NCBI GenBank assembly: GCA_947630255.1
Contig: CANRGU010000037.1
Coordinates: 1-11,424 of the forward strand
Reading direction: 5' to 3'
From: an uncultured Clostridia bacterium
GTDB taxonomy: Bacteria; Bacillota; Clostridia; TANB77; CAG-508
Length of the DNA: 11,424 nucleotides
Shown: positions 1 through 7,827 of the stretch, piece after piece
Numbering within the stretch: position 1 is the first letter of the stretch
Layout: every line of letters starts with the position of its first letter
Program-made: the position numbers and the translations under genes
Notes under the pieces: generated by a model
Told to the model about the DNA's origin: nothing
What the model saw: only the letters and a program-made list of their open reading frames with translations
Database searches by the model: none

Positions 1-98
1 ATCAGCATTACAAGTCTAAAAATATAAAAATCACAACATTGTATAAAAAGCGGACACTTAATATTGCAATTTATAAATATTTTTTATATACTTAAATA

Positions 99-127
99 TT
101 TACAATTACTAGTTTCTGTTATATAAT
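99..127 (+). promoter_or_regulatory. Sigma-A-type promoter of lysS
   Basis: A -35 box TTTACA (99-104) is separated by exactly 17 bp from a perfect -10 box TATAAT (122-127). This is a near-consensus vegetative promoter ending about 32 bp before the lysS start. The sequence before it (1-98) is AT-rich and shows no supportable gene or leader structure such as a T-box. Confidence 0.75.
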
Positions 128-159
128 ATTAAGATAAAATTGAAAGGAGCTATGGAAAT

Positions 160-1656
160 ATGGCAGAGAATAATTTTAATAATCAAGAAGAATTAGATGA
201 AAATCATCTAATAGCAATTAGAAAAGAAAAATTAAGGGAATTACAAGAACAAGGAAAAGATCCATTTAAAATAACAAAATATAATATAACACATTTAAGT
301 AGAGAAGTTAAAGAAAATTACGATGAATTAGAAGGAAAAGACGTATCTGTTGCAGGAAGAATTATGGCAAAAAGAATAATGGGAAAAGCATCTTTTTGTA
401 CAATACAAGATTCTGCAGGAAAAATTCAAAGTTATGTTAGCATAAATGATTTAGGAGAAGAAAGTTATTCTGCTTTTAAAACTTATGACATAGGAGATAT
501 TATTGGAATAAAAGGTTTTGTGTTCAAAACAAGAACAGAAGAAATATCTGTACATGCAAAAGAAGTAGTACTTCTTACAAAATCTTTAAGACCACTTCCA
601 GAAAAATTCCATGGTTTAAAAGATACAGAACTAAGATATAGGCAAAGATATGTAGATTTAATAGTAAATCCAGAAGTAAAAGAAACATTTATAAAAAGAA
701 GTAAAATAATAAAAGAATTAAGAAGAATATTAGAAGAAGAAGGATATCTAGAAGTAGAAACACCTATGCTTACAACTGTTGCAACAGGTGATGCAGCAAG
801 ACCATTTATAACACATCATAACACATTAAATTTAGATATGTATTTAAGAATAGCACCAGAGCTAAACTTAAAAAGATTAATAGTAGGTGGATTTGATAAA
901 GTATATGAAATAGGAAAGAACTTCAGAAATGAAGGAATGGATATAAAACATAATCCAGAATTTACAAATATAGAATTCTATGCGGCATATCAAGACTATA
1001 ATGACATGATGAATATGGCAGAAAAAATAATATCAACAATTGCAAAAAATGTATTAGGCGCAACAAAAATTACATATCAAGGTGTAGAAATTGACTTAAC
1101 ACCAAGTTGGAAAAGAATTTCAATGGTAGATGCAATAAAGGATGTTACAGGAATAGACTTTAATGAAATCACAACAGACGAAGAAGCACAAAAGCTTGCA
1201 AAAGAAAAAGGAATAGAACTTGAAGAAACAAAACAAACAAGAGGACATGTTATAAATGAGTTCTTTGAAGAATTTGTTGAAGATACTTTAGTACAACCAA
1301 CATTTGTTATAGATTATCCAGTTGAGGTATCACCACTTACAAAAAGAAAGCCAGAGGATCCAAGATTTGTTGAGAGATTTGAATTATTTATAGGTGGACG
1401 CGAATATGGAAATGCATATTCAGAATTAAATGACCCATTAGACCAATATGAAAGATTTATGAAACAAGTAGAGGCAAAACAAAAAGGTGATGAAGAAGCA
1501 GGAGGAATGGACGAGGACTTTGTAACAGCTCTTGAAATAGGACTTCCACCAACAGGAGGAATGGGAATAGGATTAGATAGACTTATAATGCTACTTACAG
1601 ACTCAGCATCAATAAGAGACGTATTATTATTCCCAACAATGAAGCCATTAAATTAG
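160..1656 (+). CDS. lysS: Lysyl-tRNA synthetase, class II
   Basis: Charges tRNA-Lys with lysine in the cytoplasm, using ATP. The 498 residues match the usual bacterial LysS length. After a helical N-terminal extension, an OB-fold anticodon-binding domain spans about residues 55-145. The class II catalytic core follows: motif 1 around 180-205, motif 2 with FRNEG at 255-259 and HNPEF just after, and motif 3 GGMGIGLDR at 466-474, close to the C-terminus. The ATG at 160 is chosen because AAAGGAGC lies about 10 bp upstream; another ATG at 152 is out of frame and too close to the ribosome binding site. The gene forms a single-gene transcription unit between a strong promoter and a strong terminator. 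Arginine codons are nearly all AGA, with one CGC and no in-frame CGG. Confidence 0.97.
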   Translation: MAENNFNNQEELDENHLIAIRKEKLRELQEQGKDPFKITKYNITHLSREVKENYDELEGKDVSVAGRIMAKRIMGKASFCTIQDSAGKIQSYVSINDLGEESYSAFKTYDIGDIIGIKGFVFKTRTEEISVHAKEVVLLTKSLRPLPEKFHGLKDTELRYRQRYVDLIVNPEVKETFIKRSKIIKELRRILEEEGYLEVETPMLTTVATGDAARPFITHHNTLNLDMYLRIAPELNLKRLIVGGFDKVYEIGKNFRNEGMDIKHNPEFTNIEFYAAYQDYNDMMNMAEKIISTIAKNVLGATKITYQGVEIDLTPSWKRISMVDAIKDVTGIDFNEITTDEEAQKLAKEKGIELEETKQTRGHVINEFFEEFVEDTLVQPTFVIDYPVEVSPLTKRKPEDPRFVERFELFIGGREYGNAYSELNDPLDQYERFMKQVEAKQKGDEEAGGMDEDFVTALEIGLPPTGGMGIGLDRLIMLLTDSASIRDVLLFPTMKPLN

Positions 1657-1698
1657 CTTAATAAATTTTATTATGAAATAATATTAAAAATAATAATT

Positions 1699-1728
1699 GA
1701 GTTGATAGTAAATTATCAACTCTTTTTT
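1699..1728 (+). terminator. Rho-independent terminator of lysS
   Basis: A perfect 9-bp stem GAGTTGATA / TATCAACTC (1699-1707 and 1714-1722) encloses a 6-nt loop and is followed by six Ts. It lies 43 bp past the lysS stop and separates lysS from the mcrBC promoter. Confidence 0.9.
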
Positions 1729-1771
1729 ATATTCTGTTTATGGAATATAGTTAAAAAATGATTACTAATAA

Positions 1772-1800
1772 TTGAATTATTTAATAAAATATGATATATT
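1772..1800 (+). promoter_or_regulatory. Putative promoter of the mcrBC-to-phosphoesterase run
   Basis: TTGAAT (1772-1777) and TATATT (1795-1800) are 17 bp apart, and a TG one base before the -10 gives an extended -10 element. A TATAAT at 1810-1815 lacks a good -35 box. The promoter sits between the lysS terminator and mcrB, whose GGAGG ribosome binding site (1850-1854) is 6 bp before its ATG. Confidence 0.55.
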
Positions 1801-1860
1801 AAATAAAATTATAATGTAAAATGGTGTTTTTAAAAATTTATCATATTTTGGAGGTTATTA

Positions 1861-3615
1861 ATGAATGAAAAATTACAACAAATAAAGGAAAATTTTAATA
1901 TTTTAATACAAGATGAAGAAGAAATAAAAATATCTAAAGATTATAAAGAAATAAGAGATAAATATGTAGAAGAGTATAATACAAATAATTTTAGAAAATT
2001 AAAATTAGAGGAGTATAGTAATGTAAAAGCTATTTCTACAAATTATTTTGGCTATAAAATTGAATTTGGTGAATATGTAAGAATACAAAATCCAAAACTT
2101 AATGGACCTGTATATAAACTTATAATATATAGAAATCAAGATAATAAAAAATATGCAATTGCAAATTCTAATTTAAGTGATGATGAAGCAAAAGAAATTT
2201 GGAAAAAATTAAGAAATTATATAGCTGATTTTTTAGATAGTGTTAAAGATGTAAACAATTATGATGAAATAAAATATTTTGAAACATTTAATAGAGAAAA
2301 AATAAAAGAAATATTAAAAACAGATTATTTTAAAAATGATAAAAATTTTAATACACTTTTTTCACAAGTTCCAGGAGTGTTATTGTATATGGCAACACAA
2401 TTATATCCAGATAAATTTATTGGTATAAAATCCATCTCAATTTTAAACCAATTAATACAAACACTTGGAATAGAATATGATAAAAATATAAAATTAAATT
2501 GTATACATAAATCTTTTTTAATAAATAAATATATAAGGGACAATATACCAGAAATAAACAATAAAGAATATGATCCAATTATTTTATTTAATGCAATAAA
2601 TAGAACTTACCATTTTTTCGGATATAAAGAAGATAAAAGGGATGATGAATTGAAATTAGAACCAGAAGTGATGGAAGAACCTAAAGAATATAATTTTATG
2701 AGTGAAAATGAATTTAATAGAATAGTTAAATTATTAGAATATAAAAAAAATATTATTTTAGAAGGTGTACCAGGGGTTGGTAAAACATATATTGCAAGAA
2801 AGATTGCAAGTAAAATAACAAACAATATAGAAGAAAATATAAAAATAATTCAGTTTCATCAAAGCTATGCATATGAAGATTTTATTCAAGGTCTAAGACC
2901 ACAAAATGATGGAACATTTAAACCAATAGATGGTATTTTAAAAGTTATTTGTGATAATGCTAGAAAAGATATACAAAATTGTTATGTAATTATTATAGAT
3001 GAAATTAATAGAGGAAATATAAGCAAAATATTTGGAGAAACATTTATGCTTATAGAAAAAGATAAAAGAATTACTACAGAACAAGTAAGAGCAAATATAA
3101 ATAGTAAGTATGCAGTTACATTACCATATTCAGAAAATAAAGAAGAAAAATTTGACATTCCTGAAAATGTGTATTTTATTGGTACAATGAATACTATGGA
3201 TAAATCAATAGCATCAATGGATTTTGCCTTAAGAAGAAGATTTGCTATGTATGAAGTTGAACCTTGTTTTGAGGATCAAGAAGGAGAAAGCAATTTTAAA
3301 AATTACTTAAATGATATTAATAATACAAATTTAAATATTTTAGTAGAAAAAATTAAATCAATAAATAATAGTAAAAAATTGGATGGTATAAAATTTGGAC
3401 ATAGTTATTTCTGTGGTCTAAATAATTGTGAAAATTTAGATACTAGATTAGATTTCATTATAAATTATGAAATATATCCACAATTAAAAGAGTATTTAAT
3501 AGGAGATAATTCAAAAATTGAAAAAATAAAGAGTTTTTTGAGTATTAGTAATGATGTAACATCTATTGATAATTTTTTAAATAATAATAAAAATGAGGAA
3601 TATAATAATGAATGA
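1861..3615 (+). CDS. mcrB: McrB-like AAA+ motor subunit of a type IV (methylation-dependent) restriction system
   Basis: This is the recognition and NTP-driven translocation subunit of an McrBC-type nuclease, which cuts modified foreign DNA together with McrC. The C-terminal half carries the McrB AAA+ core: Walker A GVPGVGKT at residues 302-309, Walker B IIIDEINRG around 377-385 (D380, E381), the family signature GTMNTMDKS at 441-449, and an arginine patch LRRRF at 457-461. E. coli McrB is a GTPase; GTP use here is inferred from the MNTxD signature. Residues 1 to about 270 would bind the modified DNA, but I recognise no named domain in them; they look mixed alpha/beta around 55-130 and then helical. 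A strong GGAGG site lies 6 bp before the ATG. mcrC overlaps the 3' end by 8 bp, as expected for a co-translated pair. No methyltransferase is nearby, which fits type IV. Confidence 0.88.
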   Translation: MNEKLQQIKENFNILIQDEEEIKISKDYKEIRDKYVEEYNTNNFRKLKLEEYSNVKAISTNYFGYKIEFGEYVRIQNPKLNGPVYKLIIYRNQDNKKYAIANSNLSDDEAKEIWKKLRNYIADFLDSVKDVNNYDEIKYFETFNREKIKEILKTDYFKNDKNFNTLFSQVPGVLLYMATQLYPDKFIGIKSISILNQLIQTLGIEYDKNIKLNCIHKSFLINKYIRDNIPEINNKEYDPIILFNAINRTYHFFGYKEDKRDDELKLEPEVMEEPKEYNFMSENEFNRIVKLLEYKKNIILEGVPGVGKTYIARKIASKITNNIEENIKIIQFHQSYAYEDFIQGLRPQNDGTFKPIDGILKVICDNARKDIQNCYVIIIDEINRGNISKIFGETFMLIEKDKRITTEQVRANINSKYAVTLPYSENKEEKFDIPENVYFIGTMNTMDKSIASMDFALRRRFAMYEVEPCFEDQEGESNFKNYLNDINNTNLNILVEKIKSINNSKKLDGIKFGHSYFCGLNNCENLDTRLDFIINYEIYPQLKEYLIGDNSKIEKIKSFLSISNDVTSIDNFLNNNKNEEYNNE

Positions 3616-4762
3616 TAGATTCAATGAAATAAAAGTTAGAAATTTTTATTATTTACTTGCATATGCTTTTGATGATGAAAAAATTCATTTTGAAGATAAT
3701 GAAATGTTTGGCTTTGAAAAAATGAATAATATCTATGATTTATTTTCTATAGTTTTATATATTAGATTGAAAGAATTATTACAAGAAGGAACTTATAATG
3801 AATATGTAGAATATAGTGAAGACTTACCATACATAAAAGGAAGAATAGATATATTAAATACTATTCAGACTAATGTACTAAAAATAAAAAATAGAGTTAT
3901 TTGTAATTATGAAGAATATTCGCAAAATAATTTAATTAATAAAATTATAAAAACCACAATACAATTTTTATTAAATTGTAATATTATGAATGATAATAGA
4001 ATTAGACTAAGAAAATTATATCATGTATATGAAAATATAGAGATTATTAATGATCCTAACAAAATTTTTTGGGAAGATATTAAATTTAATAACTTAAATA
4101 TAAAATATAAAATGATTATAAATATGTGTAAATATATTCTTAATGATTTAATAATAAAAAAGAAAGATGAAAGTGAAAGCTTTTCAAAAATTGATGATAA
4201 TCAACCATATCATACATTATTTGAAAAATTTATAAGAAATTATTTAAAAAAGTATTTTTTAGAATATAGAGAACAGCCTATTCAATTAGATATAAAAAGT
4301 GAATTAATAAAGTGGGATGTAGATGAAAAAATTAAAGTAAATGAAAAATATATTCCAACAATGCACACAGATATTACTATATCTAAAAATAATAAAGTAA
4401 AAATAATAGATGCAAAATTTTATTCACATATTTTAAATAATAAAGGATTTAATGGTTCAGATACAGTTAGTATTAATAGAGATAATTGGTATCAGCTATT
4501 TTCTTATATTATGAATAAAAAATGGAAAATAGAAAAAAAAGGTGAAAATGCAAAAGTTTGTGGAATGCTTTTATATGCTAGTACAGGGAAAGAATTTAAT
4601 AATTTACAAGTAAAAGTTTCTATACATGACAATGAAATGGAAGTAAAAACTATTGATTTTTCTCAAGAATTTGGAAATCCAGAAATTGCTAAAGAAGGAG
4701 AGCAAACAATTGCAGGTCAAATGAAAATGTTAGCAGAACAAATATATACTGAATTAAAATAA
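3608..4762 (+). CDS. mcrC: McrC-like PD-(D/E)XK nuclease subunit
   Basis: Endonuclease partner of McrB: McrC binds the McrB ring, stimulates its hydrolysis and cuts DNA. The N-terminus (VRNFYYLLAYAFD, residues 10-22) is the typical McrC opening. The catalytic PD-(D/E)XK site is visible as D255 in HTDIT, followed by D268-A-K270 in IIDAKFY, a spacing like that of E. coli McrC. I choose the ATG at 3608 (384 residues) over the one at 3593, because GAGG at 3595-3598 is correctly spaced for 3608 and the family-like sequence begins soon after. It overlaps mcrB by 8 bp. Only 21 bp without a terminator separate it from the M50 protease gene, so the restriction pair seems transcribed together with the genes that follow. 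Confidence 0.88.
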   Translation: MNDRFNEIKVRNFYYLLAYAFDDEKIHFEDNEMFGFEKMNNIYDLFSIVLYIRLKELLQEGTYNEYVEYSEDLPYIKGRIDILNTIQTNVLKIKNRVICNYEEYSQNNLINKIIKTTIQFLLNCNIMNDNRIRLRKLYHVYENIEIINDPNKIFWEDIKFNNLNIKYKMIINMCKYILNDLIIKKKDESESFSKIDDNQPYHTLFEKFIRNYLKKYFLEYREQPIQLDIKSELIKWDVDEKIKVNEKYIPTMHTDITISKNNKVKIIDAKFYSHILNNKGFNGSDTVSINRDNWYQLFSYIMNKKWKIEKKGENAKVCGMLLYASTGKEFNNLQVKVSIHDNEMEVKTIDFSQEFGNPEIAKEGEQTIAGQMKMLAEQIYTELK

Positions 4763-4783
4763 AAAATACAAAGGAGATATATA

Positions 4784-5563
4784 ATGTTTAATTTTATGTT
4801 TGATAAAAAAACACTTACTATTATTTTAATAGTTATATTAGGTTTATGGGTAGTTAGTGAAGGAACCGAAGGTATATTAAATTTATTACTAACTATTCCA
4901 GCAGTATTAATTGCACTTACATTTCATGAATTTGCACATGCTTTTGCTGCATATAAACTAGGAGATGAAACCCCAAGACTACAAGGAAGGCTTAATTTAA
5001 ATCCACTTAGTCATATAGACCCAGTAGGATTTGTATTCTTAATTGTTGCAAGGTTTGGTTGGGGAAAACCAGTAGAAATAAATCCAAGAAATTTTAATGG
5101 TAAATATTCTCTTTCAAAAGCAGAAGCAATTGTTGCAGCAGCAGGACCTATAATGAACTTAGTTTTAGCATTTGTGTTCTTGATAGCTGTTCAATTAATT
5201 ACAATTTTTTGGCCACAATCAGCTTGGCAATACTATTTATACGCAACAGGTCAAGTTGGTATAGCAGCATTAGGATGGCCTGGAATTATATTTGCAATTG
5301 TATCTTATACTGCAACTTTAAACATAGGGCTTGGAGTATTTAACTTAATACCACTTCCACCACTTGATGGTTCGAAAGTATTAATGCACTTTTTACCATA
5401 CAAGGGAAAAGAATGGTTTTATAGAAATGAGCAATTATTTTATATACTATTTTTAGTAATTTTTATAACAGGATTATCATCTGTAATAATAACACCAGTA
5501 ATTAGTGCAGTATTTACTGGAATGAATTGGGTAGTTGCCAAGTTAATTGGATTATTCATATAA
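4784..5563 (+). CDS. Site-2-protease family (M50) intramembrane zinc metalloprotease
   Basis: Polytopic membrane protease of the small YwhC-like M50 branch, which lacks PDZ and CBS domains; its substrate cannot be told from sequence. The zinc motif HEFAH (H48, E49, H52) sits in a hydrophobic segment, and the third ligand is supplied by NLIPLPPLDG (D195), the usual second M50 motif. Hydrophobic spans lie at about 10-26, 32-58, 112-141, 152-183 and 216-246. The 259-residue length is a little above the usual size for this branch. AGGAG ends 7 bp before the ATG. tsaD begins 9 bp after its stop, and the tsaD ribosome binding site overlaps that stop codon, so the two are translated from one transcript. 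Confidence 0.9.
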   Translation: MFNFMFDKKTLTIILIVILGLWVVSEGTEGILNLLLTIPAVLIALTFHEFAHAFAAYKLGDETPRLQGRLNLNPLSHIDPVGFVFLIVARFGWGKPVEINPRNFNGKYSLSKAEAIVAAAGPIMNLVLAFVFLIAVQLITIFWPQSAWQYYLYATGQVGIAALGWPGIIFAIVSYTATLNIGLGVFNLIPLPPLDGSKVLMHFLPYKGKEWFYRNEQLFYILFLVIFITGLSSVIITPVISAVFTGMNWVVAKLIGLFI

Positions 5564-5572
5564 AGGAGAACT

Positions 5573-6653
5573 ATGAAAGATATAACAGTTTTAGGAATTG
5601 AAACAAGTTGTGACGAAACTTCCGTATCCGTTGTAAAAAACGGTAGGGAAGTTCTTTCTAATGTAATAAATTCACAAATAGATATACATACAGAATATGG
5701 TGGAGTAGTACCAGAAATTGCATCAAGGTGTCATACAGAGGTTATTAATCAAATAACAAAACAAGCATTAAAGGAAGCAAATTTAAAATTAAAAGATATA
5801 GATGTAATAGCTTGTACCTATGGACCAGGACTTGTAGGAGCTCTTTTAGTTGGAGTATCTTATGCAAAAGGATTAGCATTTGCAAACAATAAACCATTAG
5901 TAGGAGTAAATCATATAGAAGGGCATATTGCAGCAAACTATATCACATACAAAGACTTAAAACCACCATTTTTATGCTTAATGATGTCAGGTGGAAACAC
6001 ACAAATAGTACATGTAAAAGATTATTGCGAATTTGAAGTATTAGGAAAAACAAGAGATGATGCGATAGGCGAAGCTTTTGATAAAGTAGCAAGAGTGGTA
6101 GGACTTCGGATATCCTGGAGGACCAAAAGTAGATAATTTAGCAAAACAAGGAAAACCTTGCATAGAACTTCCAAAAACACATTTTGATAATTTAGACTTT
6201 AGTTTTAGTGGAATAAAAACAGCAGTAATAAATTTAAATCATAAAGATCCAAATATAGATAAAGCTAATTTATGCGCAAGCTTTCAAAAAACAGTAACAG
6301 AAATACTAATAGAAAACATAAAAAAAGCCATTGCAAATGTTGTAGAGGCGGGCCTTGTATCCGCCCAAAAGACCAATAACGAACTAATTGCAAGCCCTGT
6401 AGGGGAGGACGACCCTGTCCGCCCTCAAAATGAACCAATTAACCTAGTTCTTGCAGGAGGAGTTTCTGCAAATTCATATATAAGAAATGAATTTTCAAAA
6501 TTAGAAAAAGAAGAAAATATAAAAATATATTATCCAGAGCTAAAATTGTGCACAGACAATGCAGCAATGATAGCATCTGCAGGATACTATAATTATTTAG
6601 AAGGAAACCTATCAGACTTTACACTAAATGCAGTGCCAAACTTAAAACTATAA
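5573..6653 (+). CDS. tsaD: tRNA N6-threonylcarbamoyladenosine transferase TsaD, read through one +1 frameshift
   Basis: TsaD transfers the threonylcarbamoyl group to A37 of ANN-decoding tRNAs (t6A), normally with TsaB and TsaE; the gene is usually essential. The opening [10 protein letters not shown], the HIEGH motif and [10 protein letters not shown] identify it. The zero frame runs from 5573 to a stop at 6134-6136 (187 aa). At C6107 the frame breaks inside the conserved segment read as GLG-YPGGPK; skipping that one C restores reading to the TAA at 6651-6653. The repaired protein has 178 + 181 = 359 residues, with the conserved [18 protein letters not shown] and CTDNAAMIA blocks all intact. 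It is about 20 residues longer than usual because of an in-frame duplicated GC-rich segment before LAGG. Both halves are well conserved, which argues against a long-dead pseudogene. It is either recoded or carries a sequencing error. Confidence 0.9.
6104..6110 (+). other. Putative +1 frameshift site CTT-CGG-A in tsaD
   Basis: In the zero frame, CTT (Leu178) is followed by CGG at 6107-6109. Family conservation (GLGYPGGP) requires GGA (6108-6110) as the next codon, so one C is skipped. TAGGA lies directly before CTT and is Shine-Dalgarno-like, but the two clpX sites lack this. Without the shift, translation ends nine codons later at 6134. Confidence 0.65.
6330..6446 (+). repeat. In-frame imperfect tandem duplication carrying two GC-rich palindromes inside tsaD
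   Basis: Unit A (6330-6386, 57 bp) and unit B (6387-6446, 60 bp) both begin ATTGCAA, then four bases, then TGTAG. Both continue with a GC-rich palindrome and end in a similar CAAAA...CCAAT...AAC...CTA tail. The first palindrome pairs GGCGG with CCGCC (about 6347-6365); the second pairs GGAGGAC with GTCCGCC with one mismatch (about 6403-6423). The palindrome cores are about two-thirds G+C in a genome near 30%. Both units are whole numbers of codons (19 and 20), so the frame stays open and extra residues are added just before the conserved LAGG motif. The palindromes resemble small dispersed repeats of the GTAGGGGCGG...CCGCCC kind seen in clostridial genomes. Confidence 0.75.
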
Positions 6654-6674
6654 CAAGTAAAAAAGGAGTAAGAA

Positions 6675-6965
6675 ATGAAAAGAATATTAGGAATTTTGTT
6701 AATTATATTAGGAATTTTATTGCTCTTAATTATTATATATTTTAGTTTAGGAAAAGAAACAAAAGCAAGTATAATGTTTGGAAATAAAGAATGTAATAAG
6801 ATAGAAGTTATTACAACTGATTTTATAAAAAGAAGATGTAAAATATGTTTAAAAGAATTTAATGGTTCATCTTCGGAAAAAATATGTAATACATGTTCTA
6901 CTGAATTGAATCGTTGTAGTGTTTGTGGTGGAAAGCGTACAAAAACAGAAATGCTTATCAAATAA
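6675..6965 (+). CDS. Small single-span membrane protein with three CXXC knuckles
   Basis: I do not recognise a named family. The 96-residue protein has a very hydrophobic N-terminal segment (about residues 4-25), either one membrane anchor or an uncleaved signal. A short polar stretch follows, then a cysteine-rich tail with three CXXC pairs: C55/C58, C71/C74 and C81/C84. A lone C40 lies before them. Two pairs could form one zinc ribbon, leaving the third as part of a second site. AAGGAG ends 6 bp before the ATG. It starts 21 bp after tsaD and ends 17 bp before the phosphoesterase gene, so it is part of the operon. The good ribosome binding site and the regular cysteine spacing support a real gene; two long antisense reading frames over the same bases do not have such support. 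Confidence 0.7.
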   Translation: MKRILGILLIILGILLLLIIIYFSLGKETKASIMFGNKECNKIEVITTDFIKRRCKICLKEFNGSSSEKICNTCSTELNRCSVCGGKRTKTEMLIK

Positions 6966-6982
6966 GAAGGGAGAAATAGTGG

Positions 6983-7696
6983 ATGTCAATTTATGCAATT
7001 TCAGACTTGCACTTATCTTTTGGTGATAATAAGCCAATGGATATATTTGGAGAAACTTGGGAAAATCATGCTGAAAAGATAAAAGAAAACTGGAATAAAA
7101 AAGTAGAAGAAAATGACCTAGTATTGCTCCCAGGAGATTTTTCATGGGCAATGTATTTAAAAGATACATATAATGACTTTGAATATCTAAACAATTTGCC
7201 AGGAAAAAAACTTTTGCTTAAAGGAAACCATGACTATTGGTGGACAACCCTTAAAAAGATGAGAGAATATTTAGAGGAAAACAATTTTAATAATATAGAT
7301 TTTATATACAACAATAGCTATGAATATGATAACAAAATTATTGTTGGAACAAGAGGATGGCAAGATGGTAAAACAGCAGAAGATAGAAGATTAATAAAAA
7401 GGGAAATATCTAGATTAGAATTATCATTGCAAGATGGAATAAAAAAATATGGAGATGATAAAGAGATAATTGTATGTATGCACTACCCACCATTTAAAGC
7501 TTATGAAGAACTAGATTTAAGTTATATTGAAACAATGAAAAAATACAATGTAAAAACTTGTATATATGGACATTTGCATGGAGAAACCGCACACAAAGAA
7601 GAACAAAAAGAGGCAAAAGAAGAAATTATAAATGGAATAGACTTTAAATTAGTAAGCTGTGACTATACAAATTTTGATTTAATAAAAATTAAATAA
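6983..7696 (+). CDS. Calcineurin-like metallophosphoesterase
   Basis: Predicted cytoplasmic dinuclear-metal phosphoesterase; the substrate is unknown. All signature motifs of the fold are present in order: DLH (D8, H10), GD (51-52), GNHD (81-84), a lone histidine in MHYPP (H167) and GHLH (196-199). There is no signal peptide or membrane segment, and the 237 residues fit a minimal catalytic domain. AGGGAG at 6968-6973 lies 9 bp before the ATG; the GTG at 6979 is out of frame. It is the last gene of the run, with a strong hairpin starting 3 bp after its stop. Confidence 0.9.
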   Translation: MSIYAISDLHLSFGDNKPMDIFGETWENHAEKIKENWNKKVEENDLVLLPGDFSWAMYLKDTYNDFEYLNNLPGKKLLLKGNHDYWWTTLKKMREYLEENNFNNIDFIYNNSYEYDNKIIVGTRGWQDGKTAEDRRLIKREISRLELSLQDGIKKYGDDKEIIVCMHYPPFKAYEELDLSYIETMKKYNVKTCIYGHLHGETAHKEEQKEAKEEIINGIDFKLVSCDYTNFDLIKIK

Positions 7697-7698
7697 TC

Positions 7699-7729
7699 GG
7701 CAAAAAAGGGGACAGACCCATTTTTTGCC
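7699..7729. terminator. Long hairpin after the phosphoesterase gene, probable bidirectional terminator
   Basis: GGCAAAAAA (7699-7707) pairs with TTTTTTGCC (7721-7729). After one G/A mismatch, GGG pairs with CCC around the loop ACAGA. The A- and T-rich arms would allow termination on both strands. The core GGGGACAGACCC resembles a widely scattered bacterial repeat, so this may be a mobile palindrome serving as terminator. A 7-bp TTTGCCA repeat follows (7724-7737). Confidence 0.7.
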
Positions 7730-7756
7730 ATTTGCCATTTTTATTGGTTTAACCTC

Positions 7757-7784
7757 TTGCAAAATACTTAATATGTGATATAAT
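7757..7784 (+). promoter_or_regulatory. Promoter of the tig-clpP-clpX cluster
   Basis: A perfect -10 box TATAAT (7779-7784) is preceded by TGA, making an extended -10, with a weaker -35 TTGCAA (7757-7762) 16 bp upstream. It lies between the hairpin at 7699-7729 and tig. I see no clear CtsR or HrcA operator (CIRCE) near it. Confidence 0.65.
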
Positions 7785-7827
7785 ATCATAGTTGAATTTT
7801 TGAAAACAAGAAAGGATTGAAAACTAA

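Noticed and set aside
3..95. End of an upstream gene in frame 3, which would contain an in-frame CGG at 51
   Set aside because: The translated 30 residues show no recognisable motif and the stretch is AT-rich promoter-like sequence; the evidence is too weak to call it coding or to count the CGG against the recoding hypothesis.
1..159. T-box or other leader riboswitch ahead of lysS
   Set aside because: The promoter ends only about 32 bp before the start codon, leaving no room for a structured leader, and no T-box consensus is visible.
6090..6106. RF2-like Shine-Dalgarno stimulator as a general part of the frameshift signal
   Set aside because: TAGGA precedes the tsaD site, but neither clpX site has a similar purine-rich element at that distance.
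5573..6653. tsaD as a decayed pseudogene
   Set aside because: Apart from the single C the downstream 181 codons are open and carry the conserved motifs, and the break shares its exact form with two others. A very recent mutation cannot be fully excluded.
6593..7169. Antisense reading frames over the small cysteine protein and phosphoesterase
   Set aside because: They lie opposite genes with good ribosome binding sites and conserved motifs, have low-complexity composition and show no starts or motifs of their own.
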